A stretch of DNA of 64,000 nucleotides from the NCBI GenBank assembly GCA_029246385.1, contig JAQWNG010000029.1, positions 98,538 to 162,537 on the forward strand, written 5' to 3'. Shown here piece after piece: positions 17,049 to 25,964 of the stretch. Source of the stretch: Halioglobus sp. (GTDB lineage: Bacteria > Pseudomonadota > Gammaproteobacteria > Pseudomonadales > Halieaceae). Position numbers and translations under genes: made by a program. The notes under the pieces are model-generated. The model was not told the DNA's origin and did not search any database. It was given only the letters and a program-made list of their open reading frames with translations. How positions within the stretch are numbered: the stretch's first letter is position 1; each line of letters opens with the position of its first letter.

Positions 17049-18062
17049 ATGCCAATAAAGACTTATAGACAGGCGATCAATGAAGCCATGGCGCAGGAAA
17101 TGCGCCAGGACAGTACCGTTATTGTGATTGGTGAAGACGTTGCTGGAGGCGCGGGCTGCGACGGTGAGCGTGATGCCTACGGTGGTGTTATGGGCGTAAC
17201 CAAAGGCCTTTTCCCTGAGTTTGGTGAGGGCCGAGTGATCGACACGCCGATTACGGAATCTGCCATTATGGGGGCCGCAGCTGGTGCGGCCCAAACGGGA
17301 TTACGCCCTATCGCTGAACTGATGTTTATGGATTTTCTCGGCGTGTGTTTCGATCAGATTTATAATCAGGCTGCAAAATTTCGTTATATGTTCGGTGGCA
17401 AAGCGCAGTGTCCGATGGTGGTGCGCACTATGGCGGGTGCAGGTTTGCGTGGTGGTGCACAGCACTCTCAAAATTTGACGCAGATGGTTACCATGGTGCC
17501 AGGGTTAAAAGTGGTATGCCCAACAAATGCTTATGATGCTAAAGGTTTGCTGATTACGGCGATTCGCGATAACGATTGCGTGATCTTTGTCGAAGACAAG
17601 TTTCTCTATGAAACCAGCTGTGAAGTACCTGATGAGATGTATGCCATCCCCCTTGGTGAGGCGAACTTCCTTAGGGAAGGGACAGACGTCACCATCGTTG
17701 GCATCTCCAACACTGTAAATAAAGCGGTAGCGGTCGCTGATCGTCTGGCAGCCGAGGGTATCAGCTGCGACGTGATTGACCCACGTACGACGTCCCCGCT
17801 TGACGAGGAGTCCATTATCGAAAGCGTTGAAGTCACTGGTCGACTAGTGATTGTAGACGAGATGACACCCCGCTGCGGCATTGCGGCGGACATCTCTAGT
17901 ATTATCGCCGAAAAAGCTTTTAGCGCACTCCGAGCGCCAATCATGAAAGTCACTGCTGCACATTCGCCGATCCCATTTGCGCCAGCGTTAGAAGATGCTT
18001 GGATGCCTCAAGAGAGCGATATTGAAGTTGCGGTGCGCGGTGTACTGGGGTACCGGCCATGA
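17049..18062 (+). CDS. acoB: TPP-dependent dehydrogenase E1 beta subunit (acetoin dehydrogenase-like)
   Basis: A 337-residue E1 beta subunit, the normal length. Typical segments are YRQAINEAMAQEM, VIGEDVAGGAGC, VIDTPITESAIMGAAAGAA, MDFLGVCFDQIYNQAAKFRY and VVDEMTPRCGIAADISS, plus HSPIPFAPALED near the end. With the alpha subunit it forms the alpha2beta2 thiamine-dependent decarboxylase/cleaving core. GGAG lies upstream of ATG 17049. Its stop overlaps the E2 start by four bases (ATGA at 18059-18062), indicating translational coupling. Confidence 0.9.
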   Translation: MPIKTYRQAINEAMAQEMRQDSTVIVIGEDVAGGAGCDGERDAYGGVMGVTKGLFPEFGEGRVIDTPITESAIMGAAAGAAQTGLRPIAELMFMDFLGVCFDQIYNQAAKFRYMFGGKAQCPMVVRTMAGAGLRGGAQHSQNLTQMVTMVPGLKVVCPTNAYDAKGLLITAIRDNDCVIFVEDKFLYETSCEVPDEMYAIPLGEANFLREGTDVTIVGISNTVNKAVAVADRLAAEGISCDVIDPRTTSPLDEESIIESVEVTGRLVIVDEMTPRCGIAADISSIIAEKAFSALRAPIMKVTAAHSPIPFAPALEDAWMPQESDIEVAVRGVLGYRP

Positions 18063-19522
18063 GTGCACTGCACGCCCTCACCGTGCCTAAGTGGGGAATG
18101 TCGATGGAGGAGGGTGAAATAACAGAGTGGCACGTGTCAGTTGGAGATAAACTGGCAGTCGGTGATGAGTTGGTTGACATTGAAACCTCAAAAATTGTCA
18201 ATGCTGCTGAATGTCAGGTCGCAGGCACTTTGGTAAGAATTGTCGGTGAAGTTGGGCAGACGCTAAAAGTCGGTATGCTAATGGGTGTTGTGGCTACCTC
18301 TGATATCACCGAAGCACAGATTGACGATTTTGTCGCCAGGTTTGTGCCCGATGCATCCGGTTCCTCTTTAGCTCAGACTTCAGATGCTAAGGCGCCTGCT
18401 ACAACTGCGGCGCAGGCACAGCCAGTTGCTCGTGCTAGTTCAGGAGCTACTGCCGCGCCGGTCTCTGCAGGTGTCGTGTCACAAGGGCCAGATGACTCTG
18501 AAGTCAATGCTTCGGCTGTGGCTCGACGGATTGCCAAGGCACACAATATCAATCTCAATAATGTGCCAGCGACGGGTCGCAACGGCCGCGTGTCTAAGCG
18601 TGATGTAGAAAAAGCGGGTGGAATACAGGTTGTATCTGCACCTAGTAGATTGAGTAGAGCAAAATCTACATCCGAATCGCAGCGATCTACAGAGGATGAC
18701 TCGCATATTGCTTCTACGCCGGTAGCGAGGCGACTGGCCCGTTCTTTAAATATTAATTTGAATGATGTTACGGCGACCGGAAAACGTGGGCGAGTCAGTA
18801 AAGAAGATGTTGAGAAGGCAGCAGTAGCGGAGACCGGCGTAGCATATTATCGTGAGCAGAAACTCAGTGGTATGCGCAAGACAATCGCCGCACGTTTGAC
18901 TGAGTCCAAACAAACTATTCCGCATTATCGCGTAAGCGTGGACGTCGAGATCGACAGCCTATTGCAACAGCGAGCGTATATGAACGGCACACTGGGGCAT
19001 AAAATATCCGTCAACGACTTTGTGATAAAAGCGTGTGGTGGTGCGTTAGAGCAAGTACCCGAAGTCAACGTGCAATATGCGGGAGATTGTATTCGGCAGT
19101 TCGATCAGGTTGATATTTCAATGGCGGTCGCAGTGAAAGGTGGACTGATAACACCCGTCATACGAGATGTCGGTGCCAAAGGCCTGCCACAAATTGCGGC
19201 GGTGTCCAGTGACCTAGCGCGTCGAGCGCTGTCGGGAGCACTCGGCGTAGACGAATTTCAGGGGGGGACTTTCAGTATTTCGAACCTCGGAATGTTCGGC
19301 GTAGATCAGTTTGACGCGATTATTAATCTGCCACAGGCGGCGATCTTGGCGGTGGCAGCGGGCGTTAAAAAACCTGTCGTGCGTGGCGACAATATCGTGT
19401 CCGCAACGGTGATGCGTGTTTCATTATCGGTTGATCATCGTGCTGTAGACGGAGCTGTAGCCGCGCAATTTTTACAATCATTGAAGGGTTTGCTGGAGAA
19501 TCCGGCGTCCATGCTTATATAA
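18059..19522 (+). CDS. acoC: Dihydrolipoamide acyltransferase (E2) with two E3-binding domains
   Basis: A 487-residue E2 component. Residues 1-80 are a lipoyl domain, with the lipoylated Lys45 in DIETSKIVNA. A Ala/Ser-rich linker leads to a peripheral subunit-binding domain at about 145-186 (ASAVARRIAKAHNINLNNV, ATGRNGRVSKRDVEKA). A second, similar one lies at about 214-256 (TPVARRLARSLNINLNDV, ATGKRGRVSKEDVEKA). The catalytic domain follows from about 262, with His460 and Asp464 in DHRAVDG. Two E3-binding domains in tandem are unusual, since most E2 proteins have one. The two copies differ from each other, so this is not a recent assembly artefact. No lipoamide dehydrogenase (E3) lies in the window, so E3 must come from elsewhere. 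BLAST-level families called AcoC or PdhC would both fit; the AcoA-like E1 favours the acetoin type. Confidence 0.9.
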   Translation: MSALHALTVPKWGMSMEEGEITEWHVSVGDKLAVGDELVDIETSKIVNAAECQVAGTLVRIVGEVGQTLKVGMLMGVVATSDITEAQIDDFVARFVPDASGSSLAQTSDAKAPATTAAQAQPVARASSGATAAPVSAGVVSQGPDDSEVNASAVARRIAKAHNINLNNVPATGRNGRVSKRDVEKAGGIQVVSAPSRLSRAKSTSESQRSTEDDSHIASTPVARRLARSLNINLNDVTATGKRGRVSKEDVEKAAVAETGVAYYREQKLSGMRKTIAARLTESKQTIPHYRVSVDVEIDSLLQQRAYMNGTLGHKISVNDFVIKACGGALEQVPEVNVQYAGDCIRQFDQVDISMAVAVKGGLITPVIRDVGAKGLPQIAAVSSDLARRALSGALGVDEFQGGTFSISNLGMFGVDQFDAIINLPQAAILAVAAGVKKPVVRGDNIVSATVMRVSLSVDHRAVDGAVAAQFLQSLKGLLENPASMLI

Positions 19523-19568
19523 AGTGGTTGCACATGGCATTGTCCGCCTAGGTAAACGAGAGGAAATT

Positions 19569-19994
19569 ATGAGCATTCAAATACCAATTGCAGAGGGTTT
19601 GTTCTCTTGGCCTGCCGCAAAACCCGCTTTGTTGGCGAGTCGCTGTAAACGGTGCGGTATCGCAGCGTTTCCGGTGGCGAGTTCGTGCATGGCGTGTTCT
19701 TGGCAAGATGTCGAGATAGAGGAATTGCCAACCCGTGGGACGCTTTGGACGTGGACAGTGCAACAATTTATGCCTAAAAAACCATATCGAAGTGATGAGA
19801 CCCATGAAACGTTTACTCCTTATGGCGTGGGTTATCTTGAGCTACCGGGTGGTGTGAGAGTGGAGGGTCGTCTCACAGAAAATGATCCAGAAAAGTTGTA
19901 CATTGGTATGCAAATGGATGTTGTATTTGAACCGTTTCGAACCGAAGACAATGGTGACGAGGTGATTAACTTCTTTTTTAGACCAGTGCAATAG
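19569..19994 (+). CDS. DUF35 OB-fold/zinc-ribbon acyl-CoA-associated protein
   Basis: A 141-residue DUF35 protein: a rubredoxin-like zinc ribbon (CKRCGIAAFP ... CMAC, four Cys) followed by an OB-fold domain (GTLWTWTVQQF, FTPYGVGYLELPGGVRVEGR, GMQMDVVFEPF). Such proteins pair with thiolase-fold partners. In steroid side-chain degradation the DUF35 part of ChsH2 binds the aldolase Ltp2. ATG 19569 with GAGGAAATT upstream is preferred over the TTG/GTG-type start at 19524. The thiolase-fold gene follows 45 bases on, so the two products probably form one complex. Confidence 0.87.
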   Translation: MSIQIPIAEGLFSWPAAKPALLASRCKRCGIAAFPVASSCMACSWQDVEIEELPTRGTLWTWTVQQFMPKKPYRSDETHETFTPYGVGYLELPGGVRVEGRLTENDPEKLYIGMQMDVVFEPFRTEDNGDEVINFFFRPVQ

Positions 19995-20039
19995 GTATAG
20001 CAGACACTAGCCGCGAAAGAACTAACGGGAAACAGAGTT

Positions 20040-21182
20040 ATGGACGTAGCAATAGTTGGTATAGGCATTCACCCTTTCGGCCGCACGCCTGCCCGCACTG
20101 GGCTGCAGCAAGGTGCCTATGCCGCGCGTCTGGCGCTGCAGGATGCGGGCGTTGAGTGGCGTGATATTCAGTTCGCTTTTGGCGGCAGTGCCAGTGCAGG
20201 GAGTGCTGACGCGCTAGTTAACGAGCTGGGTTTGACCGGTATTCCCTTCATCAATGTCGCCAATGGTTGTGCGACCGGTGGCAGTTCGTTGATCTCTGCC
20301 TATAATGCGATTAAGTCTGGCCAATATGATATCGGCATGGTGACTGGCTTCGACAAGCACGATCGCGGGGCTTTCAATGCTGACCCAAAGGAGCTTGGTA
20401 TCGGAGAGTGGTATGGCGAGGTCGGTATGATGATGACGACGCAGTTTTTTGCCATGAAAATTCAGAAGTATATGCATGATTATTCGATTAGCCATGACAC
20501 GTTGGCCAAGGTGGCAGAAAAAGCGTTTATTAATGGCTCTAAAAACCCGAACGCGTGGCGCACTGAGCCGATTACTGTTGATGAGATTATTAACTCCATC
20601 ATGGTGAACAATCCCCTTACTAAATTTATGTTTTGCTCGCCCGCTGAGGGCGGCGTTGCGCTCATTCTTTGCCGGGCAGATCACGCCAAACGCTATACGG
20701 ATGCGCCGGTATATCTGAAAGGAGCGACGATGAAATCTCGTCGCTTTGGTTCTTTTGAGGTCTTCGCGCCTAGTCAGGCGTTGCAGCAGGTTGACGGTCC
20801 CACTGTCGACGCGTCAAAAGCGGCTTTCGAAATGGCGGGTGTCGATCCGAAAGACATGGCCGTATTGCAACTACAGGACACTGAAGTGGGTGCTGAGATC
20901 ATGCACATGGCAGAGAATGGATTCTGTGAAGACGGTGAACAAGAAGCGCTAATCCAGCAGGGTGCGACTCACATTGGTGGAAGTATGCCTGTCAATACGG
21001 ACGGCGGGTGTCTTGCCAACGGTGAACCGATAGGAGCGTCTGGCTTGAGACAGGTCTACGAAAACGTGTTGCAACTGCGTGGACAGGCCGGTGGCCATCA
21101 AGTGCCGGGTGACCCGAAACTGGCCTATACCCATGTTTATGGCGCACCCGGTATCAGTGCCGTAACGATTTTGCAGCGCTAG
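20040..21182 (+). CDS. Thiolase-fold protein of the SCPx/Ltp type, atypical active site
   Basis: A 380-residue thiolase-superfamily protein. Cys77 in NVANGCATGG aligns with the thiolase nucleophile. The second motif reads GEPIGASG (Glu329) where thiolases have GHPIGASG, and the C-terminal Cys motif (CxGGG) is replaced by YGAPGISAVT. Loss of His and the second Cys argues against ordinary thiolysis. It is more like lipid-transfer/Ltp2-type proteins, some of which are retro-aldolases working with a DUF35 partner, as encoded just upstream. A retro-aldol C-C cleavage of a beta-hydroxyacyl-CoA is therefore a reasonable hypothesis, as is a non-decarboxylating ligase role. The ribosome site before ATG 20040 is weak. 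Confidence 0.85.
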   Translation: MDVAIVGIGIHPFGRTPARTGLQQGAYAARLALQDAGVEWRDIQFAFGGSASAGSADALVNELGLTGIPFINVANGCATGGSSLISAYNAIKSGQYDIGMVTGFDKHDRGAFNADPKELGIGEWYGEVGMMMTTQFFAMKIQKYMHDYSISHDTLAKVAEKAFINGSKNPNAWRTEPITVDEIINSIMVNNPLTKFMFCSPAEGGVALILCRADHAKRYTDAPVYLKGATMKSRRFGSFEVFAPSQALQQVDGPTVDASKAAFEMAGVDPKDMAVLQLQDTEVGAEIMHMAENGFCEDGEQEALIQQGATHIGGSMPVNTDGGCLANGEPIGASGLRQVYENVLQLRGQAGGHQVPGDPKLAYTHVYGAPGISAVTILQR

Positions 21183-21206
21183 TCCATCAGCAGAGAGGTT
21201 TGCCCC

Positions 21207-22589
21207 ATGAACGAGAAAGTTAATTTAACGCGGGAACAAATTGCTGCACGTGATCCCTCAGAGACATTTCAGGATCTTCTCGACCTTGAAAAGGTAGCTG
21301 TCCCTGCCGCTCTGCGCGAGAGTACAGAGACGTATCTCGGTTCGGAAGATCTTTCTGTCGAGCGTTATATCTCGCGAGATTTTTTTGATCGAGAAGTTGA
21401 AAAAGTCTGGCGTAAAACATGGCAGGTGGCCTGCCGAGAAAGCCGCGTACGTCGCACTGGTGATTACTTTGTCTATGATATTGTTAATGACTCTATTGTG
21501 TTAACACGTTCAGAGTCCGGACAACTGAAGGGGTTCTATAACTCTTGCCTTCATCGTGGCCGTGCCCTAAAACGTGGTTCTGGACACTCTGACAACTTAC
21601 GTTGCCCTTACCACGGTTGGACTTGGAAGCTCGATGGTGAATTTGATAGTGCCCCCTGCCAATGGGACTTTCCGCATATAAAACAAGAAGATAATAAATT
21701 ACCCGAGGTGCGAGTGGCGACTTGGGGTGGGTGGATATTTATCAACATGGATGATGAGGCCCCTGAACTTGAAGAGTATATGGAAGTATTACCGGAGCAT
21801 ATGAATCAGTGGAAGCATGAGCATCGATATGTCTCGATGCATGTTGAAAAAGTCATCGGTGCTAACTGGAAGGTCGTCGTGGAGGCGTTTATCGAATCTT
21901 ATCATGCGATCGCCACGCATCCACAATTGATGGCATTCCAAGCGATTGACAATTCCCAGTATGATGTTTGGGGTGATCATGTTAGCCGTACGATTACTGC
22001 CTACGGCGTGCCCAATCCGACGCATGCAGCTAAATTCAGCGAGCAAGACTCCATGGATGCGATGATGAAGCTGGCTGGGATGGAGGAGCGCCCTGAGCTG
22101 TTGCCTGGGCAGACCGCGCGGGAGAAGCTTGCCGAAATCAGCTTGCCGGGTGCGAATGAGCAAGCCGGTGAAGATTTTAGCGGCCGCGCTACGATGTCTG
22201 AACTGATGGATTCGACCCTGTACTCTTTGTTTCCCAATTTTGCCCCCTGGGCCGGGCACGGCACTGTTATTACGTATCGACAGAGACCTAACGGTAACGA
22301 TGTAGATAGTACGATTATGGATATCTTTTTACTGACACGTTATCCCGCAGGCACTGAGCCACCAGATGATGCGCCGACCTTTAGCCTGGGTATTGACGAG
22401 CCCTTCAGCAGCGCTGCGGAGGTTATGGGCGCAGGGCTGTCCAATGTGTTTAATCAGGATGGCGTAAATCTGCCGCAAGTTCAAAAAGGCCTGAGGGCAT
22501 CGAAGAAAGGCGCTGTATCCTTGGGTAATTATCAGGAAGTGCGTATTCGTCAGTTTCATCAAACACTGGACAAGTACCTTAACGCCTGA
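21207..22589 (+). CDS. Rieske non-heme iron oxygenase, alpha-type subunit
   Basis: A 460-residue aromatic-ring-hydroxylating-type oxygenase. The Rieske [2Fe-2S] ligands are Cys114, His116, Cys133 and His136 (CLHRGRAL ... CPYHGWTW). The mononuclear iron His233 and His238 lie in EAFIESYHAIATHPQL. The usual bridging Asp/Asn before the first His is Glu here. No small beta subunit, ferredoxin or reductase gene is adjacent, so it may be an alpha-only (alpha3) enzyme using general electron carriers. Alpha-only Rieske oxygenases hydroxylate steroids, terpenoids or quaternary amines or demethylate aromatics, so the substrate is open. GAGAGG precedes ATG 21207. It lies 24 bases after the thiolase-fold gene. 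Confidence 0.88.
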   Translation: MNEKVNLTREQIAARDPSETFQDLLDLEKVAVPAALRESTETYLGSEDLSVERYISRDFFDREVEKVWRKTWQVACRESRVRRTGDYFVYDIVNDSIVLTRSESGQLKGFYNSCLHRGRALKRGSGHSDNLRCPYHGWTWKLDGEFDSAPCQWDFPHIKQEDNKLPEVRVATWGGWIFINMDDEAPELEEYMEVLPEHMNQWKHEHRYVSMHVEKVIGANWKVVVEAFIESYHAIATHPQLMAFQAIDNSQYDVWGDHVSRTITAYGVPNPTHAAKFSEQDSMDAMMKLAGMEERPELLPGQTAREKLAEISLPGANEQAGEDFSGRATMSELMDSTLYSLFPNFAPWAGHGTVITYRQRPNGNDVDSTIMDIFLLTRYPAGTEPPDDAPTFSLGIDEPFSSAAEVMGAGLSNVFNQDGVNLPQVQKGLRASKKGAVSLGNYQEVRIRQFHQTLDKYLNA

Positions 22590-22613
22590 ACGCATTACTT
22601 AGAGACACTTACT

Positions 22614-23390
22614 ATGAACCAATTGTTACAACCCTTTTCCCTTGAGGGTAAAGTCGCCCTTGTCACTGGAGCTTCAAGCGGATTTGGCAGACATTTCGCG
22701 GCGGTTCTTGCGCAGGCGGGTGCTAAAGTCGTTCTGGCAGCGCGTCGCACAGAGCTTATACAGAGCGAAGCAGATAAGATAATTGCGAGCGGTGGTAAGG
22801 CGTTGGCGGTCACCATGGACGTGACTAGCAGTACGAGTATTTCTGCTGCTCTGGATGAGGTCGAGTCTGTTTTTGGTGTAGTCACTATAGTCATTAACAA
22901 TGCGGGCATTACTATTCCAAAGTTATTGCTTGATCTCACTGATGATGATTGGACTAATGTTATTGATACTAATCTGACCGGAGTTGCGTATGTCGCACGT
23001 GAGACGGCTCGTCGTATGATTGCCGCCGATGTTGGCGGAAATATTGTTAATGTTGCGTCTATACTTGCAGAGCGTGTTCAGAAGGCTCTCACAAATTATG
23101 CCGCATCAAAAGCAGCGGTTGTCCAGTTTACCAAGGCGGCTGCACTTGAGTTCGCGCAACACAATATTCGGGTTAATGCGCTTTGCCCAGGTTATTTCAA
23201 CACTGATTTGAACAGCGAATGGTTTAAGACGAGCGAGGGGCAGGCGCTTGTTTTGCGTATTCCTCAGCGTCGTACCGGTACGCTGGCAGAATTGAATGGG
23301 CCCCTGCTCTTGTTGGCCTCCGATGCCGGATCACTGATGACCGGTTCAGCGGTTACTGTTGATGGTGGACATGTATTATCTGACTTATAA
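22614..23390 (+). CDS. SDR family NAD(P)-dependent oxidoreductase
   Basis: A 258-residue classical short-chain dehydrogenase. It has the nucleotide motif TGASSGFG, VINNAGIT, the catalytic Ser in VNVASILAERVQ and Tyr/Lys in NYAASKAAV. It ends with TGSAVTVDGGHVLSDL, as in FabG-like reductases. It would interconvert an alcohol and ketone of an intermediate, probably a 3-hydroxyacyl-CoA or ring hydroxyl, by context. It lies 24 bases after the Rieske oxygenase and 41 bases before the acyl-CoA ligase, in the same operon. Confidence 0.88.
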   Translation: MNQLLQPFSLEGKVALVTGASSGFGRHFAAVLAQAGAKVVLAARRTELIQSEADKIIASGGKALAVTMDVTSSTSISAALDEVESVFGVVTIVINNAGITIPKLLLDLTDDDWTNVIDTNLTGVAYVARETARRMIAADVGGNIVNVASILAERVQKALTNYAASKAAVVQFTKAAALEFAQHNIRVNALCPGYFNTDLNSEWFKTSEGQALVLRIPQRRTGTLAELNGPLLLLASDAGSLMTGSAVTVDGGHVLSDL

Positions 23391-23431
23391 AATATTGAAC
23401 CACCCACCAACCTCAAGAGAATGATGCACTA

Positions 23432-25054
23432 ATGAAAAACCCTTTGACTGCTGAGCGCATACAGCGAGATGGCGCACTGTGGGGCAATGTGACAATTGCT
23501 CAAGCGGCGTGGCGCAAAGCAAAGGAACAGCCGGATGAAGTGGCGATCTACCTCGAGGGAGAGGCTTCGATTACCTATGGCTCTATTGCCCACGAAGCTA
23601 GATCTCTGGTTACAGGGTTACAGAAGCTAGGCATGAAAGCCGGAGACGTCATCAGTTTTCAGCTGCCCAATTGGCGTGAGTCTGTGGTGGTTGATATCGC
23701 TGCCTCTGCAATGGGGCTTATCGTTAATCCGGTGATACCGATTTATCGTGACCACGAGCTGCGCTTTATACTCAAAGATGTTGGGGCCAGACTGATCTAT
23801 ATTCCAGAGCAGGTTCGCAGTCTGGAATTCCCAGCAATGCTCGCGTCTTTGCGTGCTGAATTGCCTGACCTAGAATATATCGTCACAGTCAGGGCCGCAG
23901 AGCAGTACGATGGCATGCTGTGTTATGAAGATCTAATTGAGAATGTTCAGGCAGATCTGGATACCTTGCCTGTCGTTGACCCTAATTCAGTGAAGGCTAT
24001 TCTTTACACATCTGGTACCACCGGAACACCGAAGGCGGTCATGCACAGTCACAACACTTTGGCCAGAGTGATTCAAAATTCGCTGGATTATTGGCACATG
24101 GATGAGCGTGATGTCATGCTGATGCCATCGCCAGTGACGCATATTACAGGCTATGGCTCGGGCATGGTGTTGCCGTTTGTAACATCGGTTAAATCTGCTC
24201 TGATGCCGCGCTGGGACGCGGATGCTGCAGTGCTATTTATCAATGAGATTGGCGCTACAGCTAGTGTTGGTGCAACCCCTTTTTTGGTTGAGCTTGTGGC
24301 GGCTGCAAAGCGAGCCAGTACTGGCTTGCCGACAATGCGGTTATTTGCCTGCGGCGGCGCCGCCGTACCGCCACAGGTGATTAATGACGCCAGTGAAGGT
24401 TTGGACAATTGCTGCGCTTTTCGCGTCTATGGTAGTACAGAAGCGCCGATTATCACGCTTGGTTTTATTGGCGATGGGGAGCAAAAATTAGCTGCCGAAA
24501 CCGACGGTGCCATTTATGCCTACGAGGTAAAAATACTGGATGATGACGGCATAGCACTACCGCAAGGACAGGATGGTGAGATTGCCGCGCGTGGTGCTGG
24601 CATGATGCTTGGATACTCGGATGCCGAGCAGAATGCGCAGGCGCATGACCGTGAGGGTTTCTTTTTAACGGGAGATATTGGACATATCACATCTGATAAC
24701 GCCATTCTGATAACCGACCGCAAGAAAGACATTATTATTCGCGGCGGAGAAAACATCAGCGCTAAGGAAGTAGAAGATATCCTGCATGATCATCCGGACA
24801 TTCGTGAGGTGGCGATAGTCGCTATGCCGCATGAGCGTCTGGGTGAAGGTGTATGTGCCTATATCGTTCCTATGCTCGATGAGAGTCCTGTGGGCGTGGC
24901 GGAGGTGGCGCAGTTTGCCAATGCTGCACTGTTGGCAAAGCAGAAAATACCGCAGCATGTCGAAATCGTTTCAGACCTTCCGCGCACTGCAAGCGGCAAA
25001 GTACGCAAGGATGTGTTGCGCCGTAAAATCACGGAGAAGATAGCGCAGAGTTAG
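23432..25054 (+). CDS. AMP-dependent acyl-CoA synthetase/ligase
   Basis: A 540-residue ANL-superfamily enzyme of full length. The phosphate-binding loop is YTSGTTGTPKAVMHSHNT. A5-type YGSTEAP, the adenylate motif FLTGDIG, the hinge ITDRKKDIIIRGGENIS and the catalytic Lys near RTASGKVRKD are all in order. It would activate a carboxylic acid intermediate to its CoA thioester with ATP. The acid is not identifiable, though the close relatives I recall (cyclohexanecarboxylate- or medium-chain-type ligases) fit a cyclic or branched acid. The gene follows the SDR and precedes another SDR by 115 bases. Confidence 0.9.
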   Translation: MKNPLTAERIQRDGALWGNVTIAQAAWRKAKEQPDEVAIYLEGEASITYGSIAHEARSLVTGLQKLGMKAGDVISFQLPNWRESVVVDIAASAMGLIVNPVIPIYRDHELRFILKDVGARLIYIPEQVRSLEFPAMLASLRAELPDLEYIVTVRAAEQYDGMLCYEDLIENVQADLDTLPVVDPNSVKAILYTSGTTGTPKAVMHSHNTLARVIQNSLDYWHMDERDVMLMPSPVTHITGYGSGMVLPFVTSVKSALMPRWDADAAVLFINEIGATASVGATPFLVELVAAAKRASTGLPTMRLFACGGAAVPPQVINDASEGLDNCCAFRVYGSTEAPIITLGFIGDGEQKLAAETDGAIYAYEVKILDDDGIALPQGQDGEIAARGAGMMLGYSDAEQNAQAHDREGFFLTGDIGHITSDNAILITDRKKDIIIRGGENISAKEVEDILHDHPDIREVAIVAMPHERLGEGVCAYIVPMLDESPVGVAEVAQFANAALLAKQKIPQHVEIVSDLPRTASGKVRKDVLRRKITEKIAQS

Positions 25055-25169
25055 TAGTGATGCGTTAGAGCGCCCAGGTTAGTTTAGAAACGAATGACCA
25101 TTGGGTTAAAGCTTTAGGCTCGAAGGATTTGATGAGAACACTAAATAATCATTGGACGGGTAATTCAGT

Positions 25170-25925
25170 ATGACAACATTGTCAGGTAAGACAGCGGTAA
25201 TTCTTGGTGCGTCTGGCACTGCAAATTTTGGAACGGCAATTGCTCGGCGACTAGCGGCGCAAGGTGCAAACATTGTGGTCGCGGCGCGACGCAAAGAGCC
25301 GCTCGATCAACTTGCATCTGAATTGAATGGTACCGCAGTCGCCTGCGATGTCACACGCGAAGGCGAGATTGAAAATTTATTTAAGGTGGCTTCAAGCACG
25401 TATGGACAGGTCGATATAGCTGTCTTCTCTGCTGGTATACATTCAGGTGTTGTGATCGCTGAATTGACTGCGGAGGATATTCGTCCGACTCTCGATATCA
25501 GTGTAGTTGGCGCCCTGTTGTTTTTTCGACATGCGGCAGCAGCAATGACTGATGGCGGCTCTGTCGTGACCATTTCTTCCCTGACGGCGCGCATTCCAGG
25601 TCCCGGTCTGGCCGCGTATTCCGCTGCGCGCGCCGGTATCGATTATGCTATCAAGGTTGCCGCCGTAGAGTACGGTGATCAGAAGGTCCGCTTTAATTCG
25701 ATAGCGGCAGGTTTGATCCAGACAGATATGACAGAGGCTTTTTTCTCTATGCAGCCTGTTATTCAGGGCCACGTTGATGCGACTCCCTGTGGGCGTATGG
25801 GTACGCTTGATGATATGGCCGAGGCCGCGTTATTTCTTGCCGATAGTCAGCGCTCAGGCTATATCAATGGTCAAGTGCTTGATTTGGCTGGGGGGCAACA
25901 GAATGGCAGTTTGCCGCGCTACTAG
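25170..25925 (+). CDS. Divergent SDR family protein with catalytic Lys replaced
   Basis: A 251-residue short-chain dehydrogenase fold. It begins with GASGTANFGTAIARRLAAQG, where the usual TGxxxGxG is loosened to GASGTANFG, and ends with the usual YINGQVLDLAGGQQ. The NNAG motif reads VFSAG, and the catalytic YxxxK reads YSAAR (AAYSAARAGIDY), so Lys is replaced by Arg. The Ser is present in TISSLTAR. It may be an active but atypical reductase or a non-catalytic partner. The gap before it (25055-25169) has no clear operator, so it is probably in the same transcript as the ligase. Confidence 0.8.
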   Translation: MTTLSGKTAVILGASGTANFGTAIARRLAAQGANIVVAARRKEPLDQLASELNGTAVACDVTREGEIENLFKVASSTYGQVDIAVFSAGIHSGVVIAELTAEDIRPTLDISVVGALLFFRHAAAAMTDGGSVVTISSLTARIPGPGLAAYSAARAGIDYAIKVAAVEYGDQKVRFNSIAAGLIQTDMTEAFFSMQPVIQGHVDATPCGRMGTLDDMAEAALFLADSQRSGYINGQVLDLAGGQQNGSLPRY

Positions 25926-25964
25926 CGAGTTCATCGGCTATTTTTAACCACAGGAGATCACAAA

